DNA of 18,089 nt from JAAEQG01 sp023133475 (GTDB taxonomy: Bacteria > Planctomycetota > Phycisphaerae > UBA1845). The position numbers and the translations under genes were made by a program. The notes beneath the pieces are model-generated. The model made no database searches, was not told the origin of the DNA, and saw only the letters and a program-made list of their open reading frames with translations. The number at the start of each line of letters is the position of its first letter. The stretch's first letter is position 1. Location: assembly GCA_030631415.1 (NCBI GenBank), contig DAOVLE010000093.1, forward strand, positions 1 through 18,089, in the 5' to 3' direction. Below are positions 13,438 to 18,089 of the stretch, piece by piece.

Positions 13438-13592
13438 TTGGCGCGGTGGGTTTCGCCCTCCATCTCCAATGTCGATGTGAGGGACTACCATTGTTCAAGC
13501 AAGAGTGTTAGATTCTTGTGCCCCCAACAGCACTGGGTGGGTTTGAGTTGTGGAAGATGGCCTCAGTGCGTCGGGTGGTGGTGGAATGCCCC

Positions 13593-15668
13593 ATGTGGTT
13601 CGTGGTGAACGAAGTCATCCGAATACTCAACGAATCCGCCGCATATCTGCTGCTGGGGTTCGCCTTGGCAGGGGTGCTGTACTGGCTGATCAATCGCAGC
13701 CCGAGGTTTTCACAAGCTCTGGCGACGCGTGGCAGCAAGTCGGTTTTTCTGGCGGCTTTGTTTGGTTTGCCTTTGCCGTTGTGCTCTTGCAGCGTGCTGC
13801 CGGCTGGGATGGCTTTGCGCAAGCAGGGGGCCAGCAAGGGGGCTACGGTCTCGTTTCTCATCTCCGTCCCGGAGACGGACATTGTCTCGATCCTGATAAC
13901 CTATGGCCTGCTGGGTCCGGTGATGGCCATCTTCCGCCCCTTCGCCGCCCTGGTTACGGCGATTGTGACCGGTTTGGTTGTGAATCTGGTCGATGGGCGG
14001 GCCGCACCTCCGGCGGAGTCGGATGCGACTGACTCGGATCAGGCTGGGGGCCAACAGTGCGAGAGCTGTGCCCCCCAAAGCCCGGGGATATGGGACAGTC
14101 TGCGTTACGGCTTCGTCACCTTTTTTGACGACATCATCGGGCTGTTGCTGTTCGGCATCATTTTGGGCGGGATCATCACCGCCCTGCTGCCGGTCAGCGA
14201 TCTGGAGCGGTTTGCCGGTGGGTCACTGGTGTCGATGTTGATAATGCTGGCGGTTGGAATCCCGTTGTATGTGTGTGCGACCTCCTCGACTCCGATTGCC
14301 GTGGGGCTGATCGCCGCCGGGGTGAGCCCGGGGGCGGCACTGGTCTTCCTGCTGGTGGGGCCGGCGACGAATACCGCCAGCCTGGTGGTGTTGGCCAAGC
14401 ATCTGGGGCGCAGTGCGCTGGTGGCGTATTTGTGCTCGATAGCCGTAATCAGTGTGTTGATGGGATTGTGGCTGGACACGCTCATCGCCTCCCCGAGCGT
14501 TGACATGGCTGCCTACCTGCCCTCGGCTACGGAATCCTCCTGGGGTTTGCTGAAGGGTGGGGCTTCGGCTCTTCTGGTGCTCCTGTCGATTTTGAGCTTC
14601 CGCCGGACCGGGTTGTTGGGCTCTTTGGTCGAGCGTGCCGGGCGTTGGACCGGGGTCCCGATCAGCGTCAGAGGGGCGAAGATCGGGGCGGTGGTCTGTG
14701 TGCTGTTGGCGTATGTGGGCAGCGGTTTCTTTATCGTCAGGCCTGGCCAGCGGGCGGTGGTGACGCGCTTCGGGCACATCACACAGTCGAACTTGAAGCC
14801 GGGCCTGCACTATCGCTGGCCTTATCCGATAGCCCGCACCGACATCGTATCGGTCACCCAGGTCAGGCGTGTCGAGTTGGGCTTTCGGCTGGGGGCCAAT
14901 CCGGGGACCCCGGCGGCGGTCGCTGCCTACGAGCGGATGATGCGTGGCGAATCCTGGGTGCTCACCGGCCACGAGGACATCATCGACATCAGATGGGTCG
15001 TGCAGTATCAGGTGCGCGACTCGGCGGGCGGGGATGAATTATTGAAGTATCTGTACGGGGTGGAGAGCCCCGGGCGGCTGGTCCGCAACACCGCCGAAGC
15101 GGCGATCCGGGCGGCGGTGGGCTGTCGAGGTATCGACACCCTGCTGACCACTGCCCGGGCTGCGGTGGAAGATCAGATATTAAACGAGTTGCTCCAGCCG
15201 GCGCTGGATCGGTGCAATGCGGGCATCCGGGTGCTTGACGTCAGTTTGGTGGATGTGCATGCCCCGTCCGAGGTGCACTGGGCGTTTCGTGACGTAGCCA
15301 GCGCCGCCGAGGACAAAATGAAGACGATTAACATTGCCCATGAGTACCAGGAGCAGGTGGTGCGTCAGGCCCGGGGTAAGGCTGCCGAACGTGTGCTGGT
15401 GGCTGAGGGCGGAGCGGTGGACAGAGTGCAGCGGGCGAAGGGTGAAGGGGCGGCGTTCAGCGAGCAATGGGCGGCATATCTCGATGGTCGAGTTGTCACC
15501 CGGCTACGGTTGTATTTCGAGTCCATGGACGTGGTGCTCTCAAAGCTGACGAAGTACATTAACGGAACGAAGCGATCCGCCCGCGGTTTGGACCTGTGGA
15601 TAATCAAGGGCGAAGGCGATTCGGATCAGCCCGCCCTGCCCCAATTCGGGCAGTTGACCGGCCCGTGA
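13593..15668 (+). CDS. Permease (PF03773-like) fused to an HflK-like SPFH domain
   Basis: One uninterrupted 691-residue frame with two parts. Residues 1-335 are a multi-spanning permease of the DUF318/ArsP-like and SO_0444 Cu/Zn efflux type: 'ESAAYLLLGFALAG' (14-27), 'LPLPLCSCSVLPAG' (59-72, the Cys-x-Cys motif), 'KQGASKGATVSFLISVPETD' (77-96) and, in the second half, 'GIPLYVCATSSTPIA' (222-236) and 'LVGPATNTASL' (254-264). The central loop has 'CESC' (156-159), a possible metal site. A basic linker (336-360) leads to a new membrane helix (362-382). Then comes an SPFH/band 7 domain (about 383-575) with 'GQRAVVTRFGHI' and 'LKPGLHYRWPYPI', and a C-terminal helical region resembling HflK ('AHEYQEQVVRQARGKAAE'). 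Start: 13593 fits the family N-terminus; GTG 13518 and ATG 13557 are alternatives. hflC follows after 17 bp. Predicted role: metal or metalloid export linked to a membrane scaffold (inference). Confidence 0.88.
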   Translation: MWFVVNEVIRILNESAAYLLLGFALAGVLYWLINRSPRFSQALATRGSKSVFLAALFGLPLPLCSCSVLPAGMALRKQGASKGATVSFLISVPETDIVSILITYGLLGPVMAIFRPFAALVTAIVTGLVVNLVDGRAAPPAESDATDSDQAGGQQCESCAPQSPGIWDSLRYGFVTFFDDIIGLLLFGIILGGIITALLPVSDLERFAGGSLVSMLIMLAVGIPLYVCATSSTPIAVGLIAAGVSPGAALVFLLVGPATNTASLVVLAKHLGRSALVAYLCSIAVISVLMGLWLDTLIASPSVDMAAYLPSATESSWGLLKGGASALLVLLSILSFRRTGLLGSLVERAGRWTGVPISVRGAKIGAVVCVLLAYVGSGFFIVRPGQRAVVTRFGHITQSNLKPGLHYRWPYPIARTDIVSVTQVRRVELGFRLGANPGTPAAVAAYERMMRGESWVLTGHEDIIDIRWVVQYQVRDSAGGDELLKYLYGVESPGRLVRNTAEAAIRAAVGCRGIDTLLTTARAAVEDQILNELLQPALDRCNAGIRVLDVSLVDVHAPSEVHWAFRDVASAAEDKMKTINIAHEYQEQVVRQARGKAAERVLVAEGGAVDRVQRAKGEGAAFSEQWAAYLDGRVVTRLRLYFESMDVVLSKLTKYINGTKRSARGLDLWIIKGEGDSDQPALPQFGQLTGP

Positions 15669-15685
15669 CTTGTGGAGTTTGCGTT

Positions 15686-16654
15686 GTGAAGGTTTTTTGG
15701 GCATTGGCGATCTTGATCGTGATCACTCTGACGGTCTGGTCGGTATGTTTCAGCGTGCACGTGACGCAGTATGCGATTGTGACGCGGTTCGGCGACCCGG
15801 TGCGGGTGATTGAAGAGCCGGGTTTTCGGGTGAAGTGGCTTGCCCCGATCGAGAGCGTGGTTTATCTCGACCGGCGGTTGCTGGTGCTGGACGCACCATC
15901 CCCGGGTGAGCCGGCTCGCGAGTTCCTCACCATGGACAAGAAGAACGTGGAAGTCTCCACCTATACGTGCTGGCGGATCAAGGACCCGTTGCACTACCTC
16001 AAGGCCTTGGGGACTCGCCAGGAGGCTGAGGCGAGCCTGGGCGTTATTGTGGCTTCGGAACTCGGCAAGGTTTTGGGCGAGCACGAGCTGTCCGCGTTGC
16101 TGTCGATCGAGAGCGAAGAACTGAAGCTGGCATCGATTATGGAGGAGATTCGCGAGGCCTGTGCTCAGATGGCCAAGGCGGAGTACGGCATCGAGGTTAT
16201 CGATTTCCGGATCAAGCGGATCAACTTCCCCGAGCAGAACCGCAACAGCGTATTTCAGCGGATGCGTGCGGAACGCAAGCGCATCGCTACCCGCTACCGT
16301 AGCGAGGGCGAGGAGGAGGCGATCAAGATTCGTGCCACCGCCGACAAAAAGCGCACCGTGGTGCTGGCTGATGCCTATCGCCAGGCCAAGGAGATCGAAG
16401 GGCAGGCCGAGGCCCAGGCCACCCGCATCTATGCCGGCGCCTACGGCCAAGACCCCGAGTTCTATGAATTCCTGCGCACCCTCGAATCATACGAAACGTC
16501 CTTAACCAAGGGCACCACGGTGATCCTGCCGGCAGACTCACCCTACCTGAAGCTGCTTAGCCTGGAGGGGGCGTCGGTCTCGCCTACCACATCCCAGCCG
16601 GCAAACCCCGCACCAGCCGAGGAGAGTGTCGATGATGACCTCCGACAGCCCTGA
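15686..16654 (+). CDS. hflC: HflC-like SPFH protein
   Basis: A 322-residue protein. An N-terminal membrane anchor (about 3-24) is followed by an SPFH/prohibitin domain with 'QYAIVTRFGDPVRVIEEPGF' (28-47) and 'LTMDKKNVEVSTYTCWRIKDP' (81-101, in pieces), matching the HflC pattern 'T.D...V.V..YV.WRI.DP'. A long coiled coil (about 185-250) carries the HflC signature 'RMRAERKRIATRYRSEGEEE' and 'EIEGQAEAQATRIYA'; the family end 'PEFYEFLRTLESYE' follows at 257-270. The C-terminus is a Pro/Ala-rich tail. HflC normally pairs with HflK in a vault-like assembly that encloses FtsH. The GTG start at 15686 has GGAG 8 bases upstream; the open frame extends upstream to 15596 but overlaps the previous gene. 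It overlaps the following hflK by 23 bases. Confidence 0.92.
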   Translation: MKVFWALAILIVITLTVWSVCFSVHVTQYAIVTRFGDPVRVIEEPGFRVKWLAPIESVVYLDRRLLVLDAPSPGEPAREFLTMDKKNVEVSTYTCWRIKDPLHYLKALGTRQEAEASLGVIVASELGKVLGEHELSALLSIESEELKLASIMEEIREACAQMAKAEYGIEVIDFRIKRINFPEQNRNSVFQRMRAERKRIATRYRSEGEEEAIKIRATADKKRTVVLADAYRQAKEIEGQAEAQATRIYAGAYGQDPEFYEFLRTLESYETSLTKGTTVILPADSPYLKLLSLEGASVSPTTSQPANPAPAEESVDDDLRQP

Positions 16655-17582
16655 GCGTGAAGCATTCTTCCGGCGCTGGTGGCGGCTTGGTTATGTGGTG
16701 CCGCTGGTGGTGGGGCTGGTGTTGATTGGCTGGCTTGTGTCGTCATTCTATACGGTGGGGACCGACGAGTTGGGTGTGGTCACGCGCTTCGGGCACATCC
16801 ATCGCCGAGGGGTTGAGCCGGGGCTGCACTATGCTCTTCCCTGGCCTATCGATCGGGTGTACACGCCCCGGGCCACCGGTGTCGAGCGTATCGAGGTGGG
16901 GTTCACCATTCGTGGGCAAAAGTTCTTCCAGCGTCGGCAGTCCGACATGCTCACCGGGGACGAGAACATCCTCAAGATCATGATGGTGGTGCAGTACAAG
17001 ATTCGTGATCCGGTCGCATATTTGTTCAATGCCGAGGAGCCGCATTGGCTGGTGGAGCGGGCGGTGGAGTCTTCGATAGACCGGTTGGTGGCTTCGTTGC
17101 GGGTGGACGACGTGTTGACCAGTGCCAAGGGGGAGATTCAGATCAAAACCGTCGAGTTGGCTCAGGAGTTGCTGGACACGTATGAGTCCGGGATCGTCTT
17201 GTGGAAGGGCGATTTGCAGGTGGTTGACCCACCGATCCCGGTCATGGAGGCTTTCAAGGAGGTCGCCAGCGCCAAGAAAGACAGCGAACGGAAGATCGAC
17301 GAAGCCCACGAGTACCAGAGCCGCATCCTGCCCAAGGCCCGTGGTGAGGCTCAGCGTCTGCTAAGCGAGGCCCACGCCTTCCACGCCGACCGGGTCAGCC
17401 GTGCCCAGGGTGACGCCGACCGTTTTCTCAGCGTGCTGACAGAGTACCGTCACGCAAAGGGGATCACCCGTGCCCGTCTTTATGTCGAGTTCATGGAGCG
17501 GGTATTCTCGAAGATGCACGTGGTGATACTAGACCAGGCGGACGGGGAAAGCGCTTCCAGGATAACCATAGTGGACCGATAA
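16632..17582 (+). CDS. hflK: HflK-like SPFH protein
   Basis: A 316-residue protein, shorter than E. coli HflK (about 419) and without its Gly-rich N-terminal region. Membrane helix at about 21-40; SPFH domain from 41 with 'ELGVVTRFGHIHRRGVEPGL' in pieces, 'MLTGDENILKIMMVVQYKIRDP' (about 106-127, the HflK hallmark 'T.DEN...V...VQY.I.DP') and 'VVDPPIPVMEAFKEVASAKKD' (about 199-219). The helical C-terminus contains 'HEYQSRILPKARGEAQRLL' and 'YVEFMERVFSK'. It is clearly paralogous to the SPFH half of the fused permease over its whole length. ATG 16632 (or 16635) is chosen from GAGGAG at 16619-16624; a GTG at 16626 is too close to that site. Translation is probably coupled to hflC (23-base overlap). 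It is the last gene of the operon; repeat A lies 0-24 bases after the stop. Confidence 0.93.
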   Translation: MMTSDSPEREAFFRRWWRLGYVVPLVVGLVLIGWLVSSFYTVGTDELGVVTRFGHIHRRGVEPGLHYALPWPIDRVYTPRATGVERIEVGFTIRGQKFFQRRQSDMLTGDENILKIMMVVQYKIRDPVAYLFNAEEPHWLVERAVESSIDRLVASLRVDDVLTSAKGEIQIKTVELAQELLDTYESGIVLWKGDLQVVDPPIPVMEAFKEVASAKKDSERKIDEAHEYQSRILPKARGEAQRLLSEAHAFHADRVSRAQGDADRFLSVLTEYRHAKGITRARLYVEFMERVFSKMHVVILDQADGESASRITIVDR

Positions 17583-17776
17583 GTAGGGCGGGTTCCACCC
17601 GCCTTCTTGACTTGGATTGGCCGCTCCCTTACGGTCGCGGTACTGATTGGCCTCGTAGGGTGGGTGGAACCTCGCGGAGCGAGGTGGAACCCACCAACCG
17701 ATGCGGTGGGTTGCGCTTTGCTCCGCGAAGCTCCACCCACCGTTCGATTGAAGAAGGCGGGTGGAACCCGCCCTAC
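17583..17776. repeat. Composite repeat cassette A-D-C-A' with 24-bp terminal inverted repeats
   Basis: Repeat A (17583-17606, ending CCGCCTTC) and its perfect reverse complement (17753-17776, beginning GAAGGCGG) bound a 194-bp cassette. Inside are repeat D (17614-17647), repeat C (17656-17698) and a second C-like segment with GCGGTGGGTT and CTCCACCCACCG (17704-17742). It begins at the base after the hflK stop codon. No coding frame is credible here. Confidence 0.8.
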
Positions 17777-17813
17777 TGCATGGGTGCCCCACCCCCTTGT
17801 TGCCTCTTACCTC

Positions 17814-17842
17814 TTGACGATCTCCCCGTAAACGGTTACTAT
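17814..17842 (+). promoter_or_regulatory. Candidate promoter of the secreted-protein gene
   Basis: TTGACG (17814-17819, 5 of 6) and TACTAT (17837-17842, 4 of 6) are 17 bp apart; an overlapping TATAAA at 17840 has a 20-bp spacing. The -35 box begins where the heptamer repeat ends. Confidence 0.4.
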
Positions 17843-17900
17843 AAATCAAACGCGTTTGCCTAAGCGATCCATTTCCCATGGTTGTCGGAAAGGAGCATCA

Positions 17901-18089
17901 ATGATGCGTCGTAGCCCAATTGCCATAGTGATCGTAACTCTGCTAACAGCCGCCGCCCAAGCCCGGACCGTGCTATATGTCGATGACAGCAGCACCAGCG
18001 GAGCCAACGATGGTTCGAGCTGGTATGACGCCTTCGTCTACTTGCAGGACGCTCTGTCAGAGGCCGCCACCAACGGGCTGATCGAGGAA
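17901..18089 (+). CDS. Secreted protein, planctomycete beta-helix type (partial, 5' end only)
   Basis: The first 63 residues of a gene that runs off the window. Residues 1-21 form a signal peptide (MMRRS, hydrophobic core IAIVIVTLLTAAA, cleavage after AQA). The mature start 'RTVLYVDDSSTSGANDGSSW' followed by 'YDAFVYLQDALSEA' is the pattern that opens many planctomycetal and related secreted proteins with right-handed parallel beta-helix repeats. AAAGGAG at 17889-17895 supports ATG 17901 (5-base spacer) or ATG 17904 (8-base spacer). The product is expected to be exported through Sec and may be an adhesin or polysaccharide-binding/lyase-like protein; the domains that would decide are outside the window. 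Confidence 0.85.
   Translation, partial: MMRRSPIAIVIVTLLTAAAQARTVLYVDDSSTSGANDGSSWYDAFVYLQDALSEAATNGLIEE

Larger units (their letters stand above)
13261..13592. other. Divergent intergenic region between the atp and permease-SPFH operons
   Basis: About 330 bp. The left part holds the candidate atp promoter (13307-13334, minus). The centre holds an inverted repeat A arm (13357-13377) and repeat C (13395-13437). I found no convincing promoter for the plus-strand operon; 13440-13592 has no other gene, apart from possible upstream starts of the permease frame at 13518 and 13557. Confidence 0.5.
17583..17900. other. Intergenic region between hflK and the secreted-protein gene
   Basis: About 318 bp: the composite repeat cassette (17583-17776), a degenerate TTGCCTC/TTACCTC heptamer pair (17800-17813), and a candidate promoter (17814-17842). 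I see no gene. No classic hairpin-plus-U-run terminator follows hflK; the repeat A hairpin may serve instead. Confidence 0.5.

Noticed and set aside
17583..17776. Rho-independent terminator after hflK
   Set aside because: The hairpins have no following U-run on the plus strand; they match the dispersed repeat families better.

Overview
The window looks like a chromosomal segment of a GC-rich planctomycete, probably class Phycisphaerae. This is inferred from three things: the secreted-protein start at the right edge (signal peptide, then a 'YVDD...DGSSWYDAF.YLQDAL' pattern typical of planctomycetal surface proteins), the many short palindromic repeats between genes, and the style of the ATP synthase subunits. 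No rRNA or tRNA gene was found, so this placement rests on protein style only.

Layout. 1-509: no convincing protein gene, but a chain of hairpins that may be a structured RNA. 510-3675 (minus): a 90-residue orphan, a TIM-barrel sugar-phosphate isomerase-like protein with a TTG start, and a multi-spanning GT39-type glycosyltransferase that may be read from a leaderless mRNA. 3978-4661 (plus): an orphan NarL/FixJ response regulator whose end lies 8 bp from the end of the ATP synthase operon. 4670-13260 (minus): a complete F-type ATP synthase operon in the order atpZ-atpI-atpB-atpE-atpF-atpH-atpA-atpG-atpD-atpC. Its candidate promoter is at 13307-13334, and the c subunit has a proton-type site. 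13593-17582 (plus): a tight three-gene operon encoding a permease fused to an HflK-like SPFH domain, then HflC, then a second HflK. 17901-18089 (plus): the start of a secreted beta-helix-type protein, cut by the window edge.

The most interesting unit is 13593-17582. A metal/organoarsenical-type permease (PF03773-like) is joined in one chain to an SPFH scaffold protein and is co-transcribed with two further SPFH partners. HflK and HflC normally build a membrane vault around the FtsH protease. Here the same kind of assembly may carry or regulate a transporter. No FtsH gene is visible in the window.

The second theme is repeats. Four families of palindromic repeats (called A-D here) and three families of 7-bp tandem repeats fill the gaps of the ATP synthase operon and flank the SPFH operon. 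The reading frames stay intact, but at least two gene ends (atpD and the glycosyltransferase) run into repeat sequence, and the atpF start region abuts one. In the atp transcript these repeats would form hairpins exactly between the cistrons, where they could affect mRNA stability and subunit stoichiometry.
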